Shown here piece by piece: positions 29,701-39,623 of a stretch of DNA of 64,000 nt. The notes under the pieces are model-generated. The model searched no databases. It was not told where the DNA came from and worked only from the letters and a program-made list of their open reading frames with translations. Both the position numbers and the translations under genes were made by a program. The DNA is from Trichomonas vaginalis G3 (lineage: Eukaryota > Parabasalia > Trichomonadida > Trichomonadidae). The stretch spans positions 36,037,896-36,101,895 of the forward strand of contig NC_067206.1 in assembly GCF_026262505.1 (NCBI RefSeq), written 5' to 3'. Numbering within the stretch: the first letter of the stretch is position 1; each line of letters starts with the position of its first letter.

Positions 29701-30536
29701 TTGTTACAAAATGTACTCTGTCAAATTTACAAAATTTGTCACTTTTTGAAAGTACTATTTCAACTCTTCAGAGCAAGAATATGATCTCTGAAGAAGAAAA
29801 GAATGAATTAAGGTCTCGAATGGTTGTTATGATTTCTAGAAGTAAGTCAAACAAAGAAATTTTCAACGCGATAAATATTCTTTCGGAAAAAATCGAATTT
29901 CCGAAAGAAATCGTTGATAAATATTGCTGTGGTTTCGTGTCTTCAAACAACAGCAATTTTAAGGATAATTCTACTTTGAATTCTCTTGAATTAATTCGAA
30001 AGTGGAGTGAATTAAAACTCGAATTTAACTTGTTGATTTCGTTGATGAAACAATTGAGAAAAGACAAATTGTTGAACCAAGAAATAGCTTTGGAAATTGC
30101 TTTGTCTTCCTTCAACATGAAGAATGACTCATTAAGAACTGATGCCAAATTATGGTCTGATATTTTGGATGAAGAAAACGAACTGAAATTACTTGAAAAA
30201 ACTGGTGATTTCGGATTTGGATTGACCTCTTCCAAACCAAATGTTGTTGTTAGAGCTAAGCTGATGATGAATGATGATGGCGATCTTCCACAAGGAGCAA
30301 TTGAACAGATCATTGAGAGAAAGGAAGTTCACATGTTCGTTGATACTCCAAGATTTAACCAAATTGTTAAATCAATTAAATCTCCAAAACAACTCAAAAA
30401 TGTCATTTTCTGCTTGAAGGAAAATGGAAGAAAGAAAGAGATAGCAAGCATTGCAATCGATTACTTCGGAATACCTGATGCTTTGTCACAGAATATTGAT
30501 GATGTTGTTGATTTAACTTATCAATTACTAAAATAA
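26739..30536 (+). CDS. Sec39/NBAS-like vesicle-tethering protein
   Basis: This is the largest host gene here, with about 1,265 residues. Residues about 50-300 give repeated beta strands typical of a propeller (LFRVSISDGRQIF, DEIIVLSDKQITYY, TISIINNEYNTI). From about 310 on it is an all-helical solenoid. The junction, SMWSEAKKLQEIYNFDSDIFHKFYI and the following I-D-E-H-L-R-L-I-K-D, matches the pattern of NBAS and KNTC1 proteins (Trp-x-x-Ala-x-x-Leu, a helix, then YQRQW-like and a DYL-x-KIK-like segment) that opens the Sec39 region. Sec39/NBAS proteins form the Dsl1/NRZ complex tethering Golgi-to-ER vesicles. Identification is by architecture and this junction, so it is tentative. KNTC1/Rod or another propeller-solenoid coat protein are alternatives. 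Confidence 0.6.
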   Translation: MNSRFDFDETPLKKDFGSFSLDDISSGSSITSIIKSIFTAGARLTWNDVYKFAYNEDSTYCAILIGQQLFRVSISDGRQIFTNVGENYYDVAYLSKRDEIIVLSDKQITYYNNKLTSIKSIPNQNKLLRLAIINDNLVGISKSQITFIENTEEKPIAIEEWTYLSYCNRLICLGSKTISIINNEYNTIHPDIKYETIKEISCNSKGSKIYILDNKNNITILSEDSDYMEFVINETTGTMQVMPWKDEFYLTLNNYSTISFFNNNGQRVLSKNIKPNSVLRYVPSGFLMFDPQNVIGQNVHFDIVKFTPVDPYDLYTRSCENSMWSEAKKLQEIYNFDSDIFHKFYIQNNELNRRIIDEHLRLIKDKDYVYNFVLNNSSISSDIESALINECLRVKPNDEKLTKIRERLRIFTKLPRTSFLQSEWNEFKNSDIKVTLQNFAKNQKFKDIAIIFQESKEITKSDKDDIISHLSPFIPPSEYECLMPNDVEYFKKKCFEIDDKIGQTDILCQFLKIGSTKFPKELSELYNNSLLFDEFVCNATNLEAVKKLSFNDFINLQDEQKLFIFISDSNNGLEAKNIIEKHCLKICQNNFDGLCTLMSNILSDSPEMFKKSPETDRIKFVSQIIEIFPTKSDLADKILKYSTIILDDTNISVILSSFGYLSEVTKDLLILLKFNNKNSKPKSFKQITDKTIPEFILSAGENLLSSKNLTFDNWSEFTKTSKRVYKDYKKDTEFRNKLKMETFNAMLTLKEWSEIEITNSKEIDICLDFCQKMIKSAKSCSLRDENLSSAVQILGMIPDDMQPPIVKSLFNRFMMYDAFSELDNLITPSIIDTTEDKTNLILNILERKGDNKNLRENYVKVKSIYKKLNDINIVLLNDYFAKKAIEIGDINFGVDLINDGFVNISETTMVLYLSNEKWYDMKKKETIVDDCIKNCSPKNIEKFIDCKEKFTKTVDVNDMSLLKFIIDSDNSDACNFAKSKLSQPIVEIVTKCTLSNLQNLSLFESTISTLQSKNMISEEEKNELRSRMVVMISRSKSNKEIFNAINILSEKIEFPKEIVDKYCCGFVSSNNSNFKDNSTLNSLELIRKWSELKLEFNLLISLMKQLRKDKLLNQEIALEIALSSFNMKNDSLRTDAKLWSDILDEENELKLLEKTGDFGFGLTSSKPNVVVRAKLMMNDDGDLPQGAIEQIIERKEVHMFVDTPRFNQIVKSIKSPKQLKNVIFCLKENGRKKEIASIAIDYFGIPDALSQNIDDVVDLTYQLLK

Positions 30537-30883
30537 CACAAAATAAATCTTATTTCTAACTTTACTTGCTTTTTTTATTTAAAAACATGATCCAATATAG
30601 GTTGCATACTAATATATGATGGTTTTATATTTAGTATTAATGAATAATTTTAATGAGATTTTTATTTAATCGAAGAAAGCCATGAAAATCGATTTCAAAA
30701 CTTATAGAAATGTATAATATATAATTGAACCCATTTTGATATTGGAAATAAGAAATAAAATTCCTTCTTAAGAATTTTAAAATTTGTTGAAAAATTATAA
30801 CACTATAAAGATAATTTTTTTCAATTACAATGAGTTTAGAAATATAAATAACAAAAAATTTAAAAATTACAAAAAAAAATTTC
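30537..30883. other. Convergent spacer
   Basis: About 350 bases of very AT-rich sequence lie between the Sec39-like gene and VPS20. The frames at 30637-31014 and 30784-31041 are shadows of VPS20 and this spacer. No feature is seen. Confidence 0.4.
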
Positions 30884-31483
30884 TTAAGCAGCAACAGCAA
30901 CTTTTTCTGGTTTTGCTTCTTCCTGTTCTTCTGCTTCTGGCTCATTTTGCTGTTTTTCTTCTCCATTTTCCATTTCTTGGAGCATTCTTTCGTATTCTTC
31001 TTCTGCTTCAGCATCTAGTTCTGGAGTCATATTCTGACTAAGTAAATCTGTAATTTCGTTAACTTTTTCTGTCTCTTCTTGGTTTTCATCCATTAACTTT
31101 TCAACCATTTCTGGAGTAAGTTGTTCATTCATTGTCTTAAGAACAGAATTAGTCATTTCTAAGTTCTTAGCAAATTCTTTGATCATCTTTGCATTCTCAA
31201 GATGATTGAGTTGCTCTTGAAGTTGTGTTAGCATTCCATCTGTCTTAACAATCATTGCTTCACGTGCCTTCTTGGTTCTTAGAGCAAGCTTAGCACGATC
31301 AAGTTTGCCTTCTTTAGCTAATTGCTTTGCAACTTGAATTTGTTTTTCATTATCTGCTTCTAAGCGTAATTGGTATTTCTTTAGACGATCACGATTGACC
31401 TTTAATGCTAGAACAGCTTTATCATAATCTCCTTGTTCATCAGCTGCTACTCTGGCCTTGCTTTTTGATGAAGAACAACCCAT
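30884..31483 (-). CDS. VPS20: ESCRT-III subunit VPS20 / CHMP6
   Basis: The 199-residue protein begins MGCSSSKSK, an N-myristoylation context with a neighbouring Cys, at the ATG at 31483. An upstream in-frame ATG exists, but its extension is not protein-like. The basic first helix DYDKAVLALKVNRDRLKKYQ matches CHMP6 (DKAILQLKQQRDKLRQYQ). The next helix, KEGKLDRAKLALRTKKAREA, matches the second conserved block. An acidic C-terminal half follows (VEKLMDENQEETEKVNEITD), and the tail is Glu/Gln/Ala-rich. VPS20 nucleates SNF7 polymers on endosomal membranes downstream of ESCRT-II. An initiator-like TTATCAAAAAAATCA directly precedes the start. Confidence 0.9.
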   Translation of the reverse strand: MGCSSSKSKARVAADEQGDYDKAVLALKVNRDRLKKYQLRLEADNEKQIQVAKQLAKEGKLDRAKLALRTKKAREAMIVKTDGMLTQLQEQLNHLENAKMIKEFAKNLEMTNSVLKTMNEQLTPEMVEKLMDENQEETEKVNEITDLLSQNMTPELDAEAEEEYERMLQEMENGEEKQQNEPEAEEQEEAKPEKVAVAA

Positions 31484-32000
31484 TGATTTTTTTGATAAAA
31501 TTTTAGAGAGAGGGTCAAAGTTGCTATTTGTCACTTTTCCACAAGAATATAATGGGGGAAAAGTTATCATATAGTTGATCTCATTCACTGAGGTGAGAGA
31601 TGCATGTAGTGTAATGGGATAAACAGTAGGATTGCTGCTCTAAGTCCTAGGTTCGAGACACATTGGCTTCATTTTTCTCTTTTTTATTGACGTAAACTAT
31701 TCAATTTTTGTGTTCTCCATTCAAATTTCAGAATTTTTTTTGCAGATTTCACGCTACATTCGAAGTTACCTTTTGTAACAACCACCACTGCCTACGAAAG
31801 ACGAAAGTGTGTCACGATTTCACCCGGAAATCCGACGGTTGTTTAAGAGTAAGCACTTTGGCACCTACTCTCAACATTTAAGGTTAATTTAAGAGTATGC
31901 ACTTTTGTCACCTACTCTAAAATTTTATAAAATTTAGTCGTACAGATTCTTACTCATTTCTTTTCATCAATTAAATTTTTAAAATTTCTTATTTGACCGA
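31484..32000. other. Flank of the Polinton: tRNA-like sequence and a short direct repeat
   Basis: 31595-31668 looks like a decayed tRNA: an A-box-like TAGTGTAATGGG, a B-box-like GGTTCGAGACA and a following T-run (TTTTT at 31682). The T-stem and anticodon loop do not pair properly. A direct repeat of about 30 bases (TTTAAGAGTAAGCACTTTGG, 31842 on, and a near copy from 31888) ends in CACCTACTCT. The target-site duplication GACCGA of the Polinton is at 31995-32000. Confidence 0.4.
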
Positions 32001-32384
32001 AGTAGTATATGTGGAAGGGTTTTGTGACTTTTTTTGTAAACGTAAGAATTCATACAATATTGAGCGATTTTGTATCATTTTTTTAACATATGAAGTAAAA
32101 AATGTATGATTCTTACGGTTTTTATTCTTACGTTTTTGAATAAATCAAGATTTAAAAAATTTTCAAAATTGTAAGACATTTACACTCAGCCCAAACATAA
32201 ACCATTAAAAAAATTAACATTGATTTTAAAATAATTTATTTTTCATCTTTTATAAAAGAAGCTATATATAGATGATGTCAGATATTCCACGATTAATTAA
32301 ACATTGTTTAAATCCTGAATGGAATCAATAAAGTCATAATCAAAGACCTCATAAACGAGTAAAAGAAATTAGAAACTAATGATT
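32001..32384 (+). repeat. Polinton left terminal inverted repeat
   Basis: 384 bp, beginning AGTAGTATATGTGGAAGGG and matched in inverse orientation by 52625-53008. I saw no difference between the two copies on reading them through. Confidence 0.95.
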
Positions 32385-32456
32385 TTCATGAATAAAAAAT
32401 AAACTTTAAAAATTCATGTCTTACATTTTTGAATAATTTATTTTATTTTTATATAA

Positions 32457-33989
32457 ATGGATAGTGTAGATTTAAAACATTTAATTGATGATTTAGTATT
32501 TAATCAAAATTTTCTTAGTTATTATGATTTAAAAGCATATCTCCAAAAACATAATAACTATATAATGGGTGATGATATGGAATATTATTATCCATATTAT
32601 AAAAATGAAATTTTGAAATATCATGATAAAATAATTTCTAAAATTAAAGACAAAATTAAAAATAATGAATATACAAAGGGAAAAACTAAATCACAACTTA
32701 AACAGTTGAAAGATTTCAAAAATAAAGTATTAACAGAAGAAGATATTGATGAATTATATAATTTATATAATCCTGAGCCGCAAAAGCCAAAGGAACAAAA
32801 GCCAAAAGTGCAAAACGCCCAGGTCCTTCAGACCATAAATGATGCACAAGTTTTAATTTATGATTCATTAGTTAAACCATATTCAGCCCGACTTTTAAAT
32901 GAAGATCAACTTTTGGAATTCATCCTTCAACATAAACTCGAAGCGGGAAAGTATATCAAACCTTTATATACAGCATATTTAAAACAAATGAATAGAATAC
33001 ATCCAGAATTAATGAAGGGAGGAATGAAATCCAAAACTTCATCATCCAAAATCAAAGCAGATAAAATTAAACCACTTACAACACCAAAACCTCCAACGGT
33101 AGTACCTCCTCCTTCAGTTAATCCTTCATCATTCACTTTATTATATCCATTTCAAACATTAAAGAAGCAAAAAGATTTTAAAAAGGATTTCAAGATATTA
33201 AATAAACCAATTGACCCGAAAATTCAACCGTTAAAGGAAAAATTTAGTCGCCCTTCATTTGCTCCATATCCATATTCATACGAAATCGATCATTTAGAAT
33301 ATTCAAAAGGAAACGTTACTTATTTATTTGCCATTAACATTAACACTAGATATTTATATTGCATTCCGGTGAAAGGGAAAACAGAACAGGAAACAAGAAG
33401 AGCTATACAATACTTACTAGATCATGAAAGAGTAGATAATATAAGGGGTGATGGTGATAAAGGATTTCAGGCAGCTATGGCTCATTATTTCCCACAAATT
33501 AATTTTTACTTTTCATCCTCTCCATATACGTTTCATAATAAAATAGTTGATGCGGTAATGAGAACTCTTAGAGATGTGTTAGGGGTTAACGGTCAGATAT
33601 ACTGGGATGGAAATCATGACTCCATCATACAGCAGTTAGTATATTATTACAATAATACATGGCATAGAACCATAAACATGAAACCAGTGGAAATGAAAAA
33701 TGATATTTCAAAAGAATGGGAATATATTAGAAAGCAAATGGAAAGGTTAAATGATGTTAAACGTGAACAAATTAATTCGGGGCTCATGAATTTTAAACAA
33801 GGGGATAAAGTTTTGATTCATCTCGATTATGGAAAAACTGATAAATCAATGACAAAAAGAAGACGAAGATTTGACACAATAGCTGAATTTGTTAGATATA
33901 TTAACGGCAATGCATTAGTTGAAGTTGACAATAAATTAATAGAAATTCCGATTTATTTTATTACTCCATTATATTTAAATAATATTTAA
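32457..33989 (+). CDS. Polinton part: retroviral-type (DDE) integrase
   Basis: The 510-residue protein lies just inside the left repeat. Residues about 275-420 form the integrase core of the RNase H fold (YEIDHLEY, NIRGDGDKGF, then a helix ahead of YYNNTWHRTINMKPVEM). The last ~80 residues are an SH3/chromo-like C-terminal domain (FKQGDKVLIHLDY). The first ~230 residues are helical and charged, with a Lys/Pro-rich linker. Polinton integrases join the element's ends to the target and make the 6-bp duplication seen here. The start codon context is TATAAATG. Confidence 0.85.
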   Translation: MDSVDLKHLIDDLVFNQNFLSYYDLKAYLQKHNNYIMGDDMEYYYPYYKNEILKYHDKIISKIKDKIKNNEYTKGKTKSQLKQLKDFKNKVLTEEDIDELYNLYNPEPQKPKEQKPKVQNAQVLQTINDAQVLIYDSLVKPYSARLLNEDQLLEFILQHKLEAGKYIKPLYTAYLKQMNRIHPELMKGGMKSKTSSSKIKADKIKPLTTPKPPTVVPPPSVNPSSFTLLYPFQTLKKQKDFKKDFKILNKPIDPKIQPLKEKFSRPSFAPYPYSYEIDHLEYSKGNVTYLFAININTRYLYCIPVKGKTEQETRRAIQYLLDHERVDNIRGDGDKGFQAAMAHYFPQINFYFSSSPYTFHNKIVDAVMRTLRDVLGVNGQIYWDGNHDSIIQQLVYYYNNTWHRTINMKPVEMKNDISKEWEYIRKQMERLNDVKREQINSGLMNFKQGDKVLIHLDYGKTDKSMTKRRRRFDTIAEFVRYINGNALVEVDNKLIEIPIYFITPLYLNNI

Positions 33990-34008
33990 TTTTTTTATTT
34001 CGTAAGAA

Positions 34009-34275
34009 ATGAGTGACAACGAAGCATCCAAGAGTCCTGATTCAATTAAGATTCAGAGTCCAGACGATGAATATAAAAAGAAACTAAACAGAATTAAATC
34101 AAAAATATGCTATTACAAAAAGAAGCCGCAATGTGGTGGGGTTGAAAACGATAAAGAGAGGAAAGAAATAATCGAAAAATTAGAAACTTATCGTTCAATC
34201 ATTAAACTGAGTGAAGCAAAAATAAAAGAATTTAATAGAATAAATAAATTGGTTGGAAGAGATGAATTTAATTAG
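34009..34275 (+). CDS. Polinton part: small charged protein, hAT inserted at its 3' end
   Basis: An 88-codon frame, Lys-rich and helical in its second half (KKLNRIKSKICYYKKK), lies 19 bases after the integrase stop. The hAT element described next inserted at the end of this gene. No known domain is visible. Confidence 0.5.
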   Translation: MSDNEASKSPDSIKIQSPDDEYKKKLNRIKSKICYYKKKPQCGGVENDKERKEIIEKLETYRSIIKLSEAKIKEFNRINKLVGRDEFN

Positions 34276-34283
34276 GGTTGTTA

Positions 34284-34996
34284 AAAATATCAAAAATTAG
34301 CGTTTTGAAGACACCATGGTGTCTTATAATTTTCCCTTTCTTATTGGCGTGTAGAAATAAATGCGCCAATAGATTGAAGAAGAAGAATTGTTTTTCTCTT
34401 AATGAACTTTAATCCTTTTGATATAAGAATATTAAAAACATTAATATAATTTCGATTTCGGAAATTAAATTTCCAAATTTTTTGTCGATTTCGGAAATAA
34501 CAGGATCCCGCATCCAACACGCAACAACAAAACACAAAACACACTTTTTGGTTCTTTCATCGTTTTAATCGTAATTTATGTAATACATGATTTGGATAAA
34601 TTTTACAAAAATAGAACCTATATTATATTCTTTTCAAAGATTCTTGCAAATCATCAAAAATAATTGTATTTTCAAAAACGATCAAATTATCCTTTCATTA
34701 TTTTAAACTTAAATTAGTTTTTATGATTGACTAAAGCAATCATATTTATTCATCATTAAATAAACAAAAAAATAATATTTGAGAGTTATTTCAAAAAAAA
34801 CGCATTGAATTTATTAATTTGTCTCAATTTCAGTATTATAAATTTTTATAATTTCAATATTTTGAAATACACTTTTTAATATTTCAATATTTATGATATT
34901 TCAATGTTTTAAGTGGTCTCAAATTGAGCTTCTCAAATATAAGTTGGCCTATTCAAATAATAAAATTAAATAATATTTAAAATAATAAATAAAAGT
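34284..34996. other. hAT left arm, non-coding
   Basis: Very AT-rich. It contains the palindrome AAGACACCATGGTGTCTT at 34309-34326 and imperfect AATATTTCAATATTTATGAT-like repeats near 34850-34900. No gene is seen. Confidence 0.5.
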
Positions 34997-36054
34997 AAGG
35001 GTTTCGTTTTGCTAAAATTGTCACTTTTATAGCATATTTGTTTTTGGATGTTTTGCGAAACCAAAAAAAAAAAAAAACTATGATATACAATGTGTGTGTA
35101 AAGAAAATACTTTATTTACTAGTTAAAAAATCATTTGGTATTGATCAAGTTATTTTTTCTGGATAAGATATTATATGGATAATTGGATAGAAAATACAAT
35201 TATATAATCTTGTACCTGGTTTAATTAAGCTAATTGTCATCAGAAACTTGTAATTTTTATGAATTTCAGATTTTCTTTTCATTACTGCTTTTCTTAATAG
35301 GTCAAGTTCTTATTTACGTTATAAAGTATGATATTTACAAATATCAAGTTATCATGTTTTTTGAGAAATTATGAGAAACAAACAAAAATGAAAAAGATAG
35401 GAATAGCAATGAATAGTGATGTGGGTATAGAAAATGTAAGAGATATGAATGCAAAGCAATCAGTATTTAGGATATTGACCATAGATTTCGAAAAAAAAAT
35501 GCTGCATATTGAGCGAAAACTATGATTATATTATAAGGCTGTCATTTAAAGCATAATGAAACTATTCCCTTTTCATTTTAATCGAATAAGATAGTAAAGA
35601 TTTTTGAATTAGCTAGAAACTGATGAGATGTTTTCACAAATCAGATTTTTAATCTCTATAATGCATAATTCACTCAATATCTCAATTTTGATATTGCGAG
35701 ATATTTTTGCTATCGGTTTCGCAATTTTGACACAATAGCAAGAGGGTTCTATAAGCATTATTATCAACGTCGAATCTGAATATCATATCAGAAAATGTCG
35801 CAAATCTGAATTTACCCGACCAAATAGCAAAAATAATTGAATACTTTTCGCAAAAACTTTAAAAATCGATAAAAATATGAAATATAGATATTAAAGAGAC
35901 TTTTTATATAATATTCATAAAGATTTTCCAAAAATATGATACCGCAAAATTAAAAAAGTGACGTCTTGAGTGGAGTCAAAGGTCGAAATTGCTAGCTAAA
36001 TGTTTTTTTAGCGAAATTGCGTATTGTACGTTTTTTTCGCAAAACGAAACCCTT
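34997..36054. mobile_element. Non-autonomous Mutator-like element nested in the hAT
   Basis: 1,058 bp. Terminal inverted repeats begin AAGGGTTTCGTTTTGC (34997-35012) and end GCAAAACGAAACCCTT (36039-36054). A perfect 9-bp duplication AATAAAAGT flanks it (34988-34996 and 36055-36063). A 9-bp duplication is characteristic of MULEs, which are common in trichomonads. No transposase frame is present. The small frame at 35328-35525 has no recognisable domain. Confidence 0.88.
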
Positions 36055-36063
36055 AATAAAAGT

Positions 36064-36991
36064 GATTGAGGTCATAGCAAAACGGCTGTTTCAGTCATTA
36101 ATTCTTAAAAATAAAAAGGGTAAAAACTAAATACAATGGGTAAAATTCAATAGTGTCTGTGCTATCGTTCAATTTGAAGGTGTCTTTTGAAACCGCAAGA
36201 CACATTGAATTTTTGAATAGTGTATTATGGTTTGACAGACACCAATGAAAAAAATAAAATGATATTTATTTTAAATATATAAGATCCTTATATAAAATAT
36301 AAATATTTTATCGTTTTATTTTCTTGTTTTAAAAATGTTTTTTATTGAAAAATCAATAAAACTAACTCCAAAATAAAATTTTTGATTTAAAGACACTATG
36401 ATTAGAGATGTGAAAACTTAAATTTAATAATCCCTGGGATGCACTTTCTTCGATTTTTTTAAAATTTTTGGGATAAATTTTGACATCTTTTTTTTTGCTG
36501 GCGACCCCCCACCCGTTCACAAAAAAAATATCGAGCGAAGGGGGGGCGCCAGCAAAAATCGAAAATTTTTTTGGTGAACGGGGGGTCGCCAGCGAGAACC
36601 TTAAAAATAAACTTCAGAAAAAAAATCTAAAAAGAAAAAAACGAAAAGGCCCTGGGGTCGAACTGGGGAACTTAAGGCTTATACTATGACTCTTCCCACT
36701 GAACTATATTATCTGTGGATCGGTGCTTTATAAATTGTAAATATAAAGATTATCATAACGAATTAAAATATAAAATAATAAATATTACTCTTATATATTA
36801 TTAGATTTTAAATTACAAAATAATAATAACAAAAAAAATATTCATGACCGGAGGTTTTAATTAATGTTTAATGAAAGAGAACGATTCATTATAAATTATT
36901 GAATGTTAAATTGTTGTAAAAACACATTGAAATATTTGTGAAGAAAATGGCTATTTAATATTGAAAAATAAATAATAACAAAATGTTTATT
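36064..36991. other. hAT left arm: GC-rich hairpin and tRNA-like sequence
   Basis: 36497-36593 is a strikingly GC-rich inverted repeat: GCTGGCGACCCCCC on the left, its complement GGGGGGTCGCCAGC on the right, and a third inverted copy (GGGGGGGCGCCAGC) between. On the minus strand 36642-36725 resembles a tRNA with an A-box-like TAGTTCAGTGGG, a B-box-like AGTTCGACCCC and a following T-run, but without a proper anticodon arm. The rest is AT-rich. Confidence 0.6.
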
Positions 36992-38982
36992 TCATTTAGT
37001 TGCCATTAAGATATGACGGCTATTTAACAAGTTTTTCTTGGATCTTAACCGCCTAACGTTCAAAATTAACCTTTGTGCTTTGATATTACGTTCACATGTT
37101 GCCTCCGAAGGAGATGAACATAACAAGCGTAATGCTATTTCCGCAAGGATGGATTTTTCTCCAATTCTATGCGAGATCTCTTCCCAAGCATAATTTTGTG
37201 CCTCGTCCATCAGATCGTTCTCAAAGATGTCTGATTCCTTATTGATGAACGTATTATATAACGAGAGTACAAGCGTTTTTTGTCTTTCGTTCAATCGGAA
37301 TTGAACCAAAATGCGCTTGAGGTAATCTTTAGCTGCTGTTAGATCATTTTCGGCAGTCTGATGATTATCCTCGCGTACATCTTGCAATGTAAGCCTAAGT
37401 TGATCATCAGATTCGACAATTCTACGAAATGTGCCTTCATCTGTTACATCAATTACAGCGTTTGTGTTACCTTCCTCAAAAATAGAATCCATGTAAATGT
37501 CCTGTAAATCTTCTGCCGGATCTTTATCAGGAATATGCTCACTTTGAAAGGAACTCAAGGGATCGGCCAAATCTTCTACTTCTTCGTTTTTAACAAACTT
37601 TCTATGGAAGTAGAACCTTCCTCTCGGCGTGAGAGAGAATGCCAAACACCATAGCCCACCAAAGTCAGAGTCCAAGGTATAGCTATCCAATGAAGATGCC
37701 AAGATGGATCCGAATGCATTATGCAAATTGGATGTCAAAAGATTGAGAGCTGATATGGCTTTACGAAGCCAAATGTAACAATTTGCCAACAATGCCTTAT
37801 CCGATTCGAATACTAAGATTAGCTTTTTAAGAACAGCTAAACAATCTTTCAATTGTACGATTTTATCGTGATCTACATTTATATATTGCTTGATTTTGTT
37901 TTCGTACTTAAGAATAAAGACACATATATTATAGTCATATATCCATCTGGTGGATACATGCTGTGGACATTGTGCACCTATATCGTCAGCATGAATGCGA
38001 CAAAGTTCTGCAATTCTGTGCACATCCTTTACTAAACTTTGTAACTGGTTGTTCTTGCCAGCAATATATTGATAGCTGTTGTGGATTCTGTGACACAAAC
38101 AGGGAATAAGCAATATCTTGTAGTATTTTGGATCTCTGTCATGATAGAATGAATCATTCCAAGTATCTTTGAAGCATTTTAACTGTGCTGGTCCTCCGTC
38201 AACTACCACACTACCTATCTTGACTTTCCTAATGTCAATTCTGTTAAATCCTGCTGTTATTGCGGATTTATAATCCTGACTTGTCTGGCCATCCTTCATA
38301 TCTATCGCCTCTACTGGGTATGGCTTCATTTGCTCCAACGGATTTGTTAAGACAAAATCAAGATTGTGGTAATCATGTGTCTTGCCTTCATCGATGGCGA
38401 CACAAGTGTATGCTTTTTTGGCGAATTCGAGAACTTTAGCAAGGTGTATGCTGTTAGCAATAGCAATCATTCTATTTCGGATCTCATCACGTGTAATAGG
38501 CTTATATAATTTGTCAGCAAGTTTTTCCGGATTGATATTAGCTGACTGAAGTTGTTTGTATTTGTTCATCATTTGATATATTGTGAACATAATGAAAATC
38601 TTTGCAACATGCGTGAATTCTGGGGATGCAAATGTGTCTAAGGCAAGGTTGAACTTACCGGTAAAAATGGTCATTTCATCGTATACATTCGATAAATCCA
38701 ACATTGGATCATTTGCTGTTTACCTTTATTGTAGTAGTCAAGTAATGTTTGCTGCGATAATGCTTCTCCGGCCTGACATGTGTGAACATGAGTCTTAAGC
38801 CAGTTTTTATAATGATCCTCCCTTTGTTCTTGCATTGAACACCGGCAAACTACGCCATCAGATCGTGTCACAAGTTCATTGCATTTTACATACCACTTGG
38901 GACTACCTTCATGTTTATATCGCATGTAAACATGTTGTTTCGTTTCAAGATCGGGATATGTTGTGAACCCGACTTCTTTCAT
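36992..38982 (-). pseudogene. hAT transposase, two frames, one frameshift
   Basis: The main frame (36992-38704, 570 residues) holds the catalytic core: CVAIDEGKTHDYHNL for the first Asp, SVVVDGGPAQLKCF for the second, a helical insertion, and the C-terminal hAT dimerisation region LLCSSPSEATCERNIKAQRL. The upstream frame (38671-38982) gives the N-terminal part with a BED-like zinc-finger pattern (WYVKCNEL, VCRCSM, HVHTC). The two frames overlap near 38671-38704, so a single frameshift around there separates the DNA-binding part from the core. The transposase is otherwise well kept, suggesting a young element that has recently lost function. Confidence 0.88.
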
Positions 38983-39559
38983 TAATGAAGTGATTTCTTA
39001 AGTTGAATAAAAACAAATTTGATTGAAATTCATACAAAATTTTTTTATCATTATTATTTAAGATGCTTTTTTATGTTGAATTGTTAATTTTTTTATTTCC
39101 ACCTGGGATATTTTGAATTGGGCTAGCCCAATCCCACCTCTCAATTTTCTCTCAATTGGGCAATGGGGATCCCATATAAAATGTATTGTAACAAAATTTT
39201 ACATGCATAATATAGTACAATTAAACAACATTCTAAAAATATTAAATTCACATCATTTACTTGAAGATTTTATATTTTCAACAAAAATTAATACAATAAT
39301 TACATTAAATTGAGGAGATTTATAATAATTATTATAAATTAAAATATTATTACTCATTAATTTGTTGAAATATTGCATTTTAGTGGTAAAAATTAAAATT
39401 TAAGTTTACATGCAGAAAAAAATTTTAAATTCCAAAAAAAATTCAATTGGGATAACGATAGGGACAAAAATTTAGAATCCCCATATGCTTGGGATAAAAT
39501 CACATGAATAACTATGATGACACCAGGCAAATCTTCCAAGACACCTATCGTCGGGAATC
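38983..39559. other. hAT right arm with a GGGAT-rich segment
   Basis: Between about 39100 and 39480 the AT-rich sequence carries repeated CCCAATCCCA, GGGGATCCC and TTGGGAT phrases. These resemble subterminal phrases of the element at 15267-16861 (shared ACGATAGGG, CTTGGGA and GTGATTTT in one orientation). It may be a small nested element, but I could not define its ends. Confidence 0.4.
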
Positions 39560-39623
39560 TAACAACCCTAAATTTAATAAAGATGAATTTTTAAACTCAA
39601 TCCAAATTTAATTTTTTCAGTGC

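Larger units (their letters stand above)
34273..39570. mobile_element. hAT DNA transposon inserted in the Polinton
   Basis: 5,298 bp with 11-bp terminal inverted repeats TAGGGTTGTTA (34273-34283) and TAACAACCCTA (39560-39570). It is flanked by a perfect 8-bp target duplication AATTTAAT (34265-34272 and 39571-39578), the length expected for hAT. It carries a hAT transposase gene on the minus strand (36992-38982). Subterminal AAGACACC-type motifs recur near both ends (34309-34326 as a palindrome, about 36179, 36199, 36390 and 39537). A 1.06-kb Mutator-like element has inserted in its left arm. The clean duplication indicates it came in after the Polinton. Confidence 0.93.

Noticed and set aside
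31595-31668. Functional tRNA gene
   Set aside because: Box motifs are present, but the T-stem does not pair and the anticodon loop has no proper U-turn position. It is listed only as tRNA-like.
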